NCBI GenBank assembly: GCA_964440605.1
Contig: CAYTSW010000001.1
Span: 28,119 to 92,118, forward strand
Reading direction: 5' to 3'
DNA from: CAYTSW01 sp964440605
GTDB lineage: Bacteria; Planctomycetota; Phycisphaerae; Phycisphaerales; UBA1924
DNA length: 64,000 nt
The position numbers and the translations under genes are program-made. A model generated the notes under the pieces. It did no database searches. It had not been told where the DNA came from and was given only the letters and a program-made list of their open reading frames with translations. Position 1 is the first letter of the stretch. Every line of letters starts with the position of its first letter. Positions 7,721 to 17,200 of this stretch are shown piece by piece.

Positions 7721-9325
7721 ATGCATCGATTTCTCGCTCTGTGCGTTGTCGTTGGGCTTGCCGCAGCACCGCTGACTCCGGCGGTCATGCGTGCGCAGGC
7801 TTCGTCGTTCTCCCGGGGCACAATGCAGGCGACGGAGGACCTGTTGCGTGAAACGCTGGTGCGTTCGACGCGGCTCGATGAAGCGAAGCCGGCGATCCCC
7901 GCCGTCGAACTGCTCCTGAGCGTGATGGACGATCGCGGTCGCCAGTTGGCGGCGGCGTTGGCGACGAGCCGTCGCTGGCCGCTACCGATGGTGGGCCAAC
8001 TCGAACTGGCGCGCCGGTCCGAGTCGGGCCGGATGACAACGGAGCTCCTGCGGCGTATCGAGGATCCGTGGCAACGCAGCGCAGTGCTCATCCGGGCGCA
8101 TGATCTTGAGCTCGCGGGCATTGAGGAGTTACAGCGCGTGCTGCAATGGGACGACGCTGGCGAGCCGGTGATCCTCGCCGCCGCGGCGCGTCTCGCGCGG
8201 GCGGGCGAGGAGTTCGATGTCGCGGTCCTGGAAGCGCTGACGATGGACGATCGTTCGCCCGAGATCCGCGCCTTTGCGCTGGTGATCCTCGAGGAGGCCG
8301 GCGCCGACGAGCAAGGGGCGGAGCGTGCCTGGAGCGTCGTGGAGGCGGTGCTTGATGAGCCGCGAGGTGAAGCGGTGGCCATTGGGACCGTGGGCGCGGT
8401 CGCGACGCACAAACTGCCCGCGGGCGCGGCCTTTTTGAAGCAAAGCCTCGAGGCGGCGTTCGAACGCCAGGGCGACGGCGCGCAAGCCCTTGCGCTCGAG
8501 AGCCTGCGCGTGTTGATGCTGCTCGAGCCTTCGGCAGCGACCGAAGCGTGGCTCGAACGCTACGAGCGGGCCTCGTACATGGAACGCCTGCGCCTCGCGC
8601 TGGTTGCGATGAACGCGTGGGAGCAGGCCGAGTCCGCAGTGTTCGAGCGGCTGGCACGCGAAGACGACGAGACGCTCGCGCTGATCGGGCGGGCCGCGAC
8701 CATCGCACGCGAAGTGGGCACGCTCACCGCTGAGGAGGTTGTGACGCTGCGCGGTGCCTTGAAGAGCACGCACGGCCCGACGGCGGTGTGGGCGCGATCG
8801 GCGGTCGGGGCGATGGACCCGGCGCGACGCCGCCCCGCGCTCGAGTCGGTCCTGGCGGTCGCGGCGGAGGGGCGACGGGCCTCGCAGCCCGTGAGCGAGG
8901 CGGTCTTCGCGGCGACGCGGCTGCTCGCGGCGGACGCGATCGGCACGCTGACGAACCCGATTTACAAAGCCGCGGAGCGTCGCGATGAGCCGATGCTCGA
9001 AGCGGTGCTCGCGGGGATCGAACGCGCCGACCTGAGCTGGTCCGCCGCGGATGCGGAGGGCGGGGTTGCGCTCCCGTGGGACGTGAACGACCCGCCCGCC
9101 TGGTCCAGCCGATCCATCGAGGCATTGGCGGTGCTGATCGAAGCGAAGGCGGGGCTGGTGCCGCAGGAGGGCGAGCGGCTGGAGCGTCTGGTGTGGGGTG
9201 CGACGGGCTCGTCGGGCTGGACCCGCGCGTTGCGCGCGCAAGCGGCCTGGCTGGCGCTGGAGGCGATGGGTGAGGGCGAATCGGGGCTCGCGGATGCGGT
9301 CGCGGCGGCTCGCATGGGCGGCTGA
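7721..9325 (+). CDS. Secreted HEAT-repeat-like protein of unknown function
   Basis: 534 residues starting MHRFLALCVVVGLAAAPLTPAVMRAQA, a signal peptide with a plausible AQA cleavage site. The rest is all-helical with repeated units rich in Ala/Leu/Glu (for example EPVILAAAARLARAGEEFDVAVLEALTMDD and SPEIRAFALVILEEAGAD), the pattern of HEAT/ARM alpha-solenoids that act as binding scaffolds. No catalytic motif was seen. An in-frame TTG lies at 7715 but ATG 7721 with the TACCCT box is preferred. It follows dnaA but has no evident link to replication, and resembles the larger HEAT protein encoded at 27520-29655 in general layout. Confidence 0.65.
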   Translation: MHRFLALCVVVGLAAAPLTPAVMRAQASSFSRGTMQATEDLLRETLVRSTRLDEAKPAIPAVELLLSVMDDRGRQLAAALATSRRWPLPMVGQLELARRSESGRMTTELLRRIEDPWQRSAVLIRAHDLELAGIEELQRVLQWDDAGEPVILAAAARLARAGEEFDVAVLEALTMDDRSPEIRAFALVILEEAGADEQGAERAWSVVEAVLDEPRGEAVAIGTVGAVATHKLPAGAAFLKQSLEAAFERQGDGAQALALESLRVLMLLEPSAATEAWLERYERASYMERLRLALVAMNAWEQAESAVFERLAREDDETLALIGRAATIAREVGTLTAEEVVTLRGALKSTHGPTAVWARSAVGAMDPARRRPALESVLAVAAEGRRASQPVSEAVFAATRLLAADAIGTLTNPIYKAAERRDEPMLEAVLAGIERADLSWSAADAEGGVALPWDVNDPPAWSSRSIEALAVLIEAKAGLVPQEGERLERLVWGATGSSGWTRALRAQAAWLALEAMGEGESGLADAVAAARMGG

Positions 9326-9399
9326 GGGCATCGGACGCGTCCGCGAGCCGTGCCGCCGGTGTAGCATCGCCGGTCGCGACCGAATCACGGAGGATTGCG

Positions 9400-10569
9400 A
9401 TGGTCGAAGCGATACCCCTCTCCGCGCCCGATATCGACGAGACCGACGTTCGCGCGGTGGCCGAAGTGCTCCGCTCGGGCCGGCTGTCCATCGGGCCCAT
9501 GCAGGAACGCTTCGAGCGTTCCATCGCCGCCATCACCGGGCGCCGGCACGGCGTGGCGGTCTCCAGCGGCACGGCGGGGCTGCACCTGTCGCTGCTCGCC
9601 CTTGGCGTTGGGCCCGGTGACGAGGTCATCACGACGCCCTTCAGCTTCATCGCCAGCGCCAACAGCATCTGCATGGTGGGCGCCACGCCCAAGTTCGTCG
9701 ACATCGACCCGAAGAGCCTGAACGCCGACCCGGAAATGGTCGAGCAGGCGATCGGCCCGCGCACGAAGGCGATCCTCGCGGTGGAGTGCTTTGGCAACCC
9801 GGTCCACATGGACGCCTACCGAAGGATCGCCGACAAGCACGAGATCAAGCTCGTCGAGGATTGCTGTGAGGGCCTCGGCGGCGGGCTGGGCAAGCGGCCC
9901 ATCGGCGAGTTCGGGCACGTCGGCGTCTTCGGCTTTTACCCGAACAAGCAGATCACCACCGGCGAGGGCGGCATGATCGTCACCGACGACGACCGCGTCG
10001 CCGACCTGTGCCGCTCGATGCGCAACCAGGGCCGCTCCATCGCCCGTGAGCCCGAAGAAGGCAGCGTGACTGGCAATCGCTGGTTCGCCTTCGAGCGTCT
10101 GGGGTTCAACTACCGTCTCAACGAACTCTCCGCGGCGTTGGGCGTGACGCAGGCGGCGCGCCTGCGAGGCTTCGTCGAACGCCGTCGTGAAGTCGCCGAC
10201 CGCTACGTCGAGCGCTTCATGGCCAGCAGCGCCCTGATCATGCCCACGGTCGACGAGCGTGTGCGCATGAGCTGGTTCGTCTTCGTCGTGCGGCTGACCG
10301 ACCAGTACACCGCGGAGGAGCGCGATCGCATCATCGCCGGCATGCACCGGCACGACGTCGGCGCCGCGCCCTACTTCCCGTGCATCCACCTCCAGCCTCA
10401 CTACCGCGAGGCGTTCGGTTACAAGGACGGGGACTTTCCGATCGCTGAGCGCGTCAGCCAGCGCACGATCGCGCTGCCGTTCTACACCTCGCTTTCCGCG
10501 CGGGATCAGGACTTCGCGGCCTCGACGTTGGAACTGATGATCTCGCGAGAGAATCTTCGGCGGGATTGA
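9400..10569 (+). CDS. DegT/DnrJ/EryC1/StrS family PLP-dependent aminotransferase
   Basis: 389 residues of the sugar aminotransferase fold. SSGTAGLHLSLLALGVGPGDEVITTPFSFIASAN near residues 50-85 binds the PLP phosphate; the Schiff-base lysine is in YPNKQITTGEGG near residue 183, followed by MRNQGR and the GFNYRLNELSAALG region. Enzymes of this family transaminate nucleotide-linked keto sugars for cell-surface glycans. Here the gene stands alone, so the sugar is unknown. A GGAGG Shine-Dalgarno lies 8-12 nt before ATG 9400, and TAGCAT at 9362-9367 may be its -10 box. Confidence 0.9.
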   Translation: MVEAIPLSAPDIDETDVRAVAEVLRSGRLSIGPMQERFERSIAAITGRRHGVAVSSGTAGLHLSLLALGVGPGDEVITTPFSFIASANSICMVGATPKFVDIDPKSLNADPEMVEQAIGPRTKAILAVECFGNPVHMDAYRRIADKHEIKLVEDCCEGLGGGLGKRPIGEFGHVGVFGFYPNKQITTGEGGMIVTDDDRVADLCRSMRNQGRSIAREPEEGSVTGNRWFAFERLGFNYRLNELSAALGVTQAARLRGFVERRREVADRYVERFMASSALIMPTVDERVRMSWFVFVVRLTDQYTAEERDRIIAGMHRHDVGAAPYFPCIHLQPHYREAFGYKDGDFPIAERVSQRTIALPFYTSLSARDQDFAASTLELMISRENLRRD

Positions 10570-10570
10570 G

Positions 10571-10625
10571 AGGCAGGTACGCAGAGGCGCAGAGGGGGCG
10601 GAGATCGCAGAGAAGAGGCAGGTGG
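10571..10625. repeat. Degenerate CGCAGAGG-rich repetitive tract
   Basis: A purine-rich stretch with CGCAGAGGCGCAGAGG and related CGCAGAGAAGAGG units directly after the aminotransferase stop. It resembles dispersed short repeats often seen between genes in planctomycetes, but only this copy is present in the window. Confidence 0.4.
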
Positions 10626-10651
10626 GGAGGGGTTGAGTGTGGGGTGCTACG

Positions 10652-10671
10652 GACCTTGGCTTCGCAAGGTC
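10652..10671 (+). repeat. CACTGACC palindrome, degenerate copy 2
   Basis: GACCTTG / CAAGGTC 7-bp stem with a GCTTCG loop, followed by AGTGC, in the same gap as the intact copy at 10717. The outer half of one arm has decayed. Confidence 0.55.
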
Positions 10672-10716
10672 AGTGCTTGTGATTTGACCGAACCGGTCGT
10701 GTCGTTGTGCCCTGAG

Positions 10717-10744
10717 CACTGACCTCGCAGAGCCGAGGTCAGTG
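10717..10744 (-). repeat. CACTGACC palindrome, copy 3
   Basis: Perfect 11-bp stem CACTGACCTCG / CGAGGTCAGTG with a CAGAGC loop, followed by GCACC, between two convergent genes. Confidence 0.85.
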
Positions 10745-10804
10745 GCACCCTGCGATGTACGGCCCCGTCTCTGTTTCGCTCCGTCGCGTCCCCACAAACG
10801 ACAA

Positions 10805-10825
10805 CCCCCCGTCGAGAGCGAGGGG
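10805..10825 (-). terminator. Weak terminator-like hairpin after the coiled-coil gene
   Basis: On the minus strand CCCC-TCG pairs with CGA-(C)-GGGG around a CTCT loop, then GGTTGTCGTTTGT. The T-tract is poor, so function is uncertain. Confidence 0.35.
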
Positions 10826-10854
10826 CTCGCGTGCTGGTCCTGGTTCGTCCCGCA

Positions 10855-11136
10855 TCAGTTGTCGTCGGTGGAGGAGTCCTCGTCCTTGCCGTGGAGCATC
10901 TTGCGCAGGTAGTCGTTCTCGCGGCGGGTGGCTTCGAGGTCGAAGACGAGGTACTTCACGCTCAGCCGTAGGTAGTCGAGGGAGTCCTGGAGGCCCTTGA
11001 TGGTCTCGCGGATCTTGTCGTGGCGCTTGCGGGTTTCTTCGGCGAGCTTGCGCAGCTCGCCGCGCTGGCCCTCGGGGAGCTCGTCGATCTGGTTGATGAG
11101 CTGGCCGAGCTTGGTCTGGAAGTCCTGCTCGTTCAT
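10855..11136 (-). CDS. Small coiled-coil protein of unknown function
   Basis: 93 residues, almost entirely charged heptads (MNEQDFQTKLGQLINQIDEL ... LRKLAEETRKRHDKIRETIKG ... FDLEATRRENDYLRKML), so a coiled coil is predicted from start to residue about 80, with an acidic tail (DEDSSTDDN). I do not know its function; proteins with the VKYLVFDLEATRRENDYLR pattern occur in planctomycetes. ATG 11136 is preferred because GGAGAGAC lies 8-15 nt upstream on the minus strand; an in-frame ATG at 11151 would place that motif inside the gene. It ends in a region of repeats shared with the convergent aminotransferase gene. Confidence 0.65.
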   Translation of the reverse strand: MNEQDFQTKLGQLINQIDELPEGQRGELRKLAEETRKRHDKIRETIKGLQDSLDYLRLSVKYLVFDLEATRRENDYLRKMLHGKDEDSSTDDN

Positions 11137-11343
11137 GGTCGGTCTCTCCATCTCTCTCCGGATGTGCGTGGCGTCGCGCCTCGTGCGACGGAATCACACA
11201 GACAATCGCGATGCCAGACCGGGCGGTCCCCGATGGCTGGGCCCGCATGTCCGGGAGCACGAGCGTTCAGAGCCCGCCAGCGGCGTTCGATGGATGCATC
11301 GTCCGAGAACGGTAAACAGCGTCGCGCCCGGCGTCGCGTGGGG

Positions 11344-12021
11344 TCAACGCGGCACGTTGATCCGACGCAACAGGTCCTTGTCCCGGGGACGGAGCTGCTT
11401 GACGCCTTCCTGCTCCATGCGCCGGGCCAGCGCGGGGTCCTTGCGCTTGGCCTCGAGCAGCAGGCTCTTGAAGCGCTTGGCGCGTTCGGTCGCGAAGCGT
11501 TGGAAGTACTGCTCGAGCTCGTGGCGCGAGAAGCGTGTCAGCGGGTCGCAGAGACCGGTCTGCATGGCGGCCCAGTCGAGGAGCGAGCCGCCCTCGTCGC
11601 TGAAGCGGTAGAGCTTGAGCGTGGATCTGAGGCGCTGCTCGAGTGTGGCGAAGGGATCGCGGGTGGCCTCGGGGAGACGCGCCATGCGTTCGGGGATGTC
11701 GCCCGAAGCGGCTTCGTCGAACCACGAGCCCTCGCCCGGTGCCGCACCCGCGGCGGGCGGGCCGTCTTCATGGGTGAAGTCCGCGTCGTGCGGGCTCGCG
11801 GCCCCCTGTGCGGGGATGTCGGCCTCGTCGGCGGGACGGATGTTCGCCAGCGCGGTGTTCACGTGCTTGAGCCCGGCACGCTCGAAGCGGAGGGTGAGGC
11901 GCTGGGCCGGCTTGCCCTCGTGCATCATCTTCGACGCAGCGGTGACGACGCCCGTGCCCCATTCGGGCTTGTCGGCGTGGATGACGGTGTCCCCGAAGGC
12001 GAACGTCCTCGTCTCTGGCAT
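11344..12021 (-). CDS. DUF3553 domain-containing protein
   Basis: 225 residues. The N-terminal 60 residues match the DUF3553 pattern: FGDTVIHADKPEWGTGVVTAASKM then RLTLRFERAGLKHVNTALANIRP, a small SH3-like beta domain with the conserved PEWGxGxV signature. Residues 70-105 are a low-complexity acidic linker. The C-terminal part is helical and charged (SRHELEQYFQRFATERAKRFKSLLLEAKRKD). The domain is similar in style to CarD/UvrD-tail nucleic-acid-binding modules, but its function here is unknown. It is divergent from rpoZ, with 291 bp between the starts. Confidence 0.75.
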   Translation of the reverse strand: MPETRTFAFGDTVIHADKPEWGTGVVTAASKMMHEGKPAQRLTLRFERAGLKHVNTALANIRPADEADIPAQGAASPHDADFTHEDGPPAAGAAPGEGSWFDEAASGDIPERMARLPEATRDPFATLEQRLRSTLKLYRFSDEGGSLLDWAAMQTGLCDPLTRFSRHELEQYFQRFATERAKRFKSLLLEAKRKDPALARRMEQEGVKQLRPRDKDLLRRINVPR

Positions 12022-12312
12022 AGCGACTGGAGCCCCGTTGATCTCAAGGCGTAGGACGCGTCCACGTTGATCGCGTCGTCGTGCGGCAGGCCCTGCGATG
12101 CCGAGGTCCGTGCCGGATGAGTTGGTCGGGCCTCACCCTGCGAGCCCGGTGCGATGCTCGGCCCCACAAGGGGGCCTGCTGCATGGTGTGGTCGCGGGGG
12201 TGTGGGCGCGATACCATAGCCGCTCCGTCGGGGGTGGGCGTCGCTGGCGTTGAGCGACGCGTGGAGTTTTCCACCGCGGGCGGACACACGGACAACACCG
12301 AGGCGACCCAGC

Positions 12313-12600
12313 ATGATCGATGCTCTCAAGAGCGAGGAAATTGTCGAACGCGTCGGCGGACGCTTCAAGCTCTGCGCGCTGATCCAGAAGCGCCTGGTCG
12401 AGCTGATGGAAGGCGCCCGCCCGCTCGTCGAGCGTGACGGCCGCCGCGACCTCGAACTCGTCGTCGAGGAGATCCTTCAGGACAAGATCGCGATCGAAGA
12501 CGAGGGCGGCGTGCTGAACCCCGGCGGGCGCCCCCCCGAGGTGGCCGCCAACCCCGCGGGTCAACTCCCGGGCGACACCTCCTCCGCGACCACGGGATGA
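12313..12600 (+). CDS. rpoZ: DNA-directed RNA polymerase subunit omega (RpoZ-like)
   Basis: 95 residues. The first 60 follow the omega pattern: SEEIVERVGGRFKLCALIQKRLVELMEGARPLV, then an acidic helix (DLELVVEEILQDKIAI). The C-terminal 35 residues are a disordered Pro/Gly tail. Omega wraps the beta-prime C-terminus and aids polymerase assembly. Only 3 bp separate it from the coaC-like gene, the order found in many bacteria (rpoZ-coaBC), which supports the call. Start ATG 12313; TACCAT at 12212-12217 may be a -10 box. The omega family is short and diverged, hence moderate confidence. Confidence 0.75.
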   Translation: MIDALKSEEIVERVGGRFKLCALIQKRLVELMEGARPLVERDGRRDLELVVEEILQDKIAIEDEGGVLNPGGRPPEVAANPAGQLPGDTSSATTG

Positions 12601-12603
12601 CGC

Positions 12604-13206
12604 GTGGCCCGCGACAGCGATAGCCCGAGCATCGAGCCGCTGGTCGGCACACGCATCATCGTCGGTGTGACGGGCGGCATCGCGGCCTACAAGTCCGCCA
12701 CGCTTGTCTCGCGTCTGGCCCAGGCCGGCGCCGAGGTGACGGTGTGCATGACCGAGTCGGCGACACGCTTCGTCACCCCGCTGACGTTCCAGGCGCTCTC
12801 GGCCCGCCCCGTCTACACCAGCCCCTGGGAACACGTCGAAAGCCAGGACCCGCAGCACATTTCGCTGGCGCGCAGCGCCCACTGCGTGGTCGTCGCGCCG
12901 TGCACGATGGACTGCATGGCCCGGCTCGCGACCGGTCGCACCGACGACGTCGTCACGCTCATGCTCAGCGCGGTGGATCGCACCACGACGCCGGTGCTGC
13001 TCGCGCCGTCGATGAACGAGGTCATGTGGGCCCAGCCCAGCACACGGCGCAACACGGCCCAGCTCGTCGAAGATGGCTTCAGGCTCATCGGCCCGGGCGA
13101 GGGCTGGCAGGCCTGCCGCGCGGTGGGCGCGGGGCGGATGGTCGAACCGGAGGAGCTGCTCGAAGCGGTGCGTGGGGCGGTGTCGCGGCGCAGCGTGCGC
13201 GTGTGA
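12604..13206 (+). CDS. coaC: Phosphopantothenoylcysteine decarboxylase (CoaC flavoprotein domain only)
   Basis: 200 residues. FMN-dependent decarboxylation of 4'-phospho-N-pantothenoylcysteine in coenzyme A synthesis. Motifs: GVTGGIAAYKSATLVSRLAQAG at the N-terminus, catalytic His in QHISLARSA, the APSMNEVMW motif, and the ACRAVGAGRM substrate-clamp with its Cys. The usual bacterial Dfp protein is a CoaB-CoaC fusion of about 400 residues; this one stops after CoaC, so the CoaB ligase must be encoded elsewhere. GTG start 3 bp after rpoZ, so cotranscribed. panD, an earlier step of the same pathway, lies at 58.2 kb. Confidence 0.9.
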   Translation: MARDSDSPSIEPLVGTRIIVGVTGGIAAYKSATLVSRLAQAGAEVTVCMTESATRFVTPLTFQALSARPVYTSPWEHVESQDPQHISLARSAHCVVVAPCTMDCMARLATGRTDDVVTLMLSAVDRTTTPVLLAPSMNEVMWAQPSTRRNTAQLVEDGFRLIGPGEGWQACRAVGAGRMVEPEELLEAVRGAVSRRSVRV

Positions 13207-13209
13207 ACG

Positions 13210-13215
13210 TATGCT
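13210..13215 (+). promoter_or_regulatory. -10 box TATGCT, 7 nt before the start codon (leaderless)
   Basis: TATGCT followed by a 7-nt spacer and ATG 13223. It overlaps the alternative ATG at 13211 and so favours the later start. Confidence 0.45.
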
Positions 13216-13222
13216 GGGCGGC

Positions 13223-14203
13223 ATGAAGCGTGACGGGCGAAGCGGAGTCGGAGAAATCACGTTCGATGAGCTGACCGCGGGTCTGGTGTGGCCGCTGCTG
13301 CTCCGCGCCCTGCGCATGAGCGTGCAGGTGGGCCGGCTCGCGCTGGCGGCGTTCGGACTAACGGTGATCTGGCTCGTTGGCTCGCTGCTCGAGATCATCC
13401 AGTCCGACGGACGGGGTGACCTCTGGCTGGCGTATCCACCGATCTGGGCCCGGACAGCCTTTGTCGTCTTCGCCATGCTCGTAGTCGCGATGGTCTTCGG
13501 TGCGGTCGCTCGGATGACCGCGCCGGACGTCGCGTATGGGCTGCGCATCGGGCTATTGCGCGGCCTCGCGTTTGCGCTCGGACGCCTGCTCTCGCTGCTG
13601 CTGCCGGTGCTGTTCGTGTGCATCGTGCTCGTCGTCGCTTGGCTTGCGAGCGGAGCGGTGTTGTGGCTCGGCGCAAGCGTCGGGGGCGAGACCGTCACGG
13701 CGTTCTTCACGCCACTCGTGCGCGTGCTCGCTGGAACCGCGACCGCAGTCGCGTGCGTCGCCGGGCTGATGGGCGTCGCCGCGGTGGGCGTAGAGGGTTC
13801 GGACGGGTTCGACGGGTTCCAACGTTCGGCGGCCTACCTCGTCGCGGCCCCGGTTCGCTTGCTGGGTTACCTATTGATCGTTCTGCTGACCTACGCCGTC
13901 GGCCTGGGCGTGCTGCTGCTGGTCGGCATGATGGGGTCGTGGCTTGTCTCGACGTGGGTCGAGGCGGACCTGATGACCGAGTATTGGGGCATAGTGAGTC
14001 TGGCCGCCGTCTGGACGCTCAGCTACATCACGTCGGCGGTACCGCTCGTCTATCTGTGCATACGCCGCGCGGTGGACGAGCAGGACGTGCGGGAGGTGTG
14101 GATGCCCGGTCTGCTCGGCGGCGTGCTCGCGCCCGAGCATCAGCGTGCGGCGGCCGGCTCTCCGCGCGATTCGGACGAGGCCGAGTCCTCCACCGACTCC
14201 TGA
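13223..14203 (+). CDS. Multi-pass membrane protein of unknown function
   Basis: 326 residues with about six hydrophobic helices (for example AAFGLTVIWLVGSLL, TAFVVFAMLVVAMVFGAVA, LLSLLLPVLFVCIVLVVAWLA, LLGYLLIVLLTYAVGLGVLLLVGMMG). The C-terminus is cytoplasmic-type and acidic. I do not recognise a family. An in-frame ATG at 13211 would add four residues. The last 64 bp (14140-14203) overlap the 3' end of mfd on the opposite strand, so the two genes end inside each other. Confidence 0.7.
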   Translation: MKRDGRSGVGEITFDELTAGLVWPLLLRALRMSVQVGRLALAAFGLTVIWLVGSLLEIIQSDGRGDLWLAYPPIWARTAFVVFAMLVVAMVFGAVARMTAPDVAYGLRIGLLRGLAFALGRLLSLLLPVLFVCIVLVVAWLASGAVLWLGASVGGETVTAFFTPLVRVLAGTATAVACVAGLMGVAAVGVEGSDGFDGFQRSAAYLVAAPVRLLGYLLIVLLTYAVGLGVLLLVGMMGSWLVSTWVEADLMTEYWGIVSLAAVWTLSYITSAVPLVYLCIRRAVDEQDVREVWMPGLLGGVLAPEHQRAAAGSPRDSDEAESSTDS

Positions 14204-17200
14204 CCCGGCGCCAGCCGGCGACGCAGCACCGTCAGCAGCGTGTGCGGATCGCGGTAGTTGTCCGGCGGGCGGTAGTACACCTCGTACGCGCCCTCGGGCG
14301 TCGGTTTCGTGAGCGGGCGCACGGTGCCGGCGATGCCTTCCATCCGCTCCAGCAGCGCCCCGGTGTCGGGCGCGCGGAAGATGACGTCGCGGTCCTGGAT
14401 CGCGATGGCGCGCACGCCCAGTTCGTGCGCACCGATGCGCAGCTCGGCGAGGTCGAAGAGACGGCTGGTCGCCGGCGGCGCGTCGCCGTACGCCTGCTCG
14501 AGGTCCTGCCGCGCGCTCTCGAGCTGGTCGAGCGTGCGCGCGTCGGCGATCCTGCGGTACGCTTCGAGACGCCGCGTGTCCGAAGGGATGTAGGGCTTGG
14601 GGATCGAGCCGGGCAGGCCGAGGTCGACGGTCGTGTCGCTGGGCACGCTCGTTGACTCGTTGCGCATCTCCCTGGCGGCTTGCTCGAGCAGCTTGCAATA
14701 GAGGTCGTAGCCGATGGCGGCGATGTGCCCGCTCTGCTCGGCGCCGAGCAGGTTGCCCGCGCCGCGGATCTCCAGGTCGCGCATGGCGATCTTGAAGCCT
14801 GCGCCGAGCATGGAGTACTCCTCGATCGCCTTGAGCCGCCGACGCGCGACATCGTTGACGGGCCGGTCACCGGGCAGGCACATGTAGCAGTACGCGCGGT
14901 GCTTGTACCGCCCGACGCGACCGCGGAGCTGGTGCAGCTCGGCGAGGCCGAAGTGGTCGGCGCTGAGGATGATCATCGTGTTGGCCGTCGGGATGTCGAT
15001 GCCCGACTCGATGATCGTCGTCGCGACCAGCACGTCCGCCTCGCGGCGGATGAACTTGGACATCACCTCTTCGAGCTCCTGCGTCGGCATCTGCCCGTGC
15101 CCGACGAGGATGCGCGCATCGGGCACCATCCGGCGCACGTCGTCCGCGACCGACCTGATGTTGTGCACCCGGTTGTTCACCACGTACACCTGACCCTCCC
15201 GCGCCAGCTCGCGCTCGATCGCGCGCTTGATCCGCACCTCGTTGTACGGAAGCACCTCGGTCACCACCGCCCGTCGATCGAGCGGCGGCGTGCTCAGCGA
15301 GGAGATGTCGCGCAGCCCGAGCATCGACATGTGCAGCGTCCGCGGGATGGGCGTGGCGCTGAGCGTCAGCACGTCGGCGTCGACGCGCAGCTTCAGCAGC
15401 GCGTTCTTGTGCTCCACGCCGAACCGCTGCTCCTCATCGACGACCACCAGCCCGAGGTCGGCGAACTTCACGTCGTTCGACAGCAGCCGGTGCGTGCCGA
15501 TGATCACGTCCACCTGCCCCTTGCGCAGCTTCGCGAGCGTCTCGTTCTGCGCCTTGCGACTCTTGAAGCGCGAGACCGACGCCACTGTGAACGGGTAATC
15601 CGCGAAGCGCGACCGGAAGGTGCGTTCGTGCTGCTCGGCGAGGATTGTCGTGGGCACCAGCACCGCGACCTGCCGCCCGTACTCCACCGCCTTGAACGCG
15701 GCTCTGACCGCGAGCTCCGTCTTGCCGTAGCCGACGTCGCCGCAGAGCAGCCGGTCCATCGGGCGCGAGCGGGCCATGTCTTTCTTGATCTCGGCCAGCG
15801 CCGCGAGCTGGTCCTCCGTTTCCTCGAAGGGGAACTCCGCCTCGAACTCGCGCTGCCACTCGGTGTCCTCGGGGAAGCGGACGCCCGGGGCGTGCTCGCG
15901 CGCCGCCTGCACGCGCAGCAGCTCGGCCGCCATGTCGCGCACCGATTCCTTCGCCGACTCCTTCTGGTTCTGCCACTTCTTCCCGCCCAGCGCCGAAAGC
16001 GGCGGCTTGCCCGCGAACCCGCCGACGTACTTCTGCACCTTGTCGATCTGCGTCACCGGCACGTGCAGCTTCGACCGCCTGGCGAACTCGAGCGTGAGGT
16101 ACTCCTCGGCGGTCTCTTCCGAGCTCTTCTTGCTGCGCTTCGTCTCGCCCGCGAGCGTGTCGCTCGCGCGCTTGGGCGTCATGGACTTGATGCCGATGAA
16201 CTTCGCAACGCCGTGGTCCTGGTGCACCACGTAGTCGCCGATGGTCAGCTCGAGGAAGGTGTCGCTCGTGCGCGAGCCGCGGAGCTTGCGGATGCGCCGG
16301 CGCGTCTGGTAGCGGTGCAGCAGCTCGGCGTACGGCACGAGCGCCGCCCGGTGCTCGTCATCGTCGAAGCCCCAGACGAAGCCGCGGTGCAGATAGCGCG
16401 CCGCCCCGCTCAACCCGGCGTCCGGCGCGAACTCCGCCGCCAGCTCTGCGAAACGCTTGGCCTCGCCCTCGTTCTGGCAGAGCACGTGCGCCGGCGCGTC
16501 GGCGTGCAGCGACGCCAGCTCTTCGACGGCTTCCGACAGCGTGCGCGAGAACTCGGGCAAGGGCCGCGCGGGCAGCGTGACCGGGTTCTCGGCGTCGAGC
16601 GTCGGCGCGAACTGGTTGATCTCGGCGCACGCGTGGAAACGCTCGCGCAGCCGCTTGAACACCGCCGGCGGGCCGACGATGCCCCGCGCATCGGTCACGC
16701 GTTCGTAGTAGCCGCGCCCCTGCTCCGTCGCCTCGAGCGTCTCGGCGATGATCGCCAGGCACCGTTCGGGCAGCAGTTCGAGCACCTCCGCATCGTCGTC
16801 GGAGATCATCCGCTCGGTTTCGAGGCTCGCGACGACGTCGACCGAATCGACCCGCCGATCCGAGCCCATCGTTGCGAGGTCGATCTCGTTGATGGACTCG
16901 AGCTCGTCGCCGAAGAAGTCGAGGCGCACGGCTCCGCTGTCGACATCGGCGTTGGTCGGGAAGACGTCGACAATCCCGCCGCGAACGGCGAAATCGCCCG
17001 GCTCTTCGATCGAGTCGAGCCGCTTGTACCCCGCCTCGCCGAGCCAGCGGACGATCGCCTCGGGCCCGCGCTCGTCGCCGGGCGTCAGGGTGAGCACGAG
17101 CTCGGCCACGCGATCCGGGCCCGGGATCCGTTGCATCAACGCCTGGATCGGCGCGACGAGCACAGTGGGGGAGGTGGCGTCGTCGAGCCGGGACAGCAGT

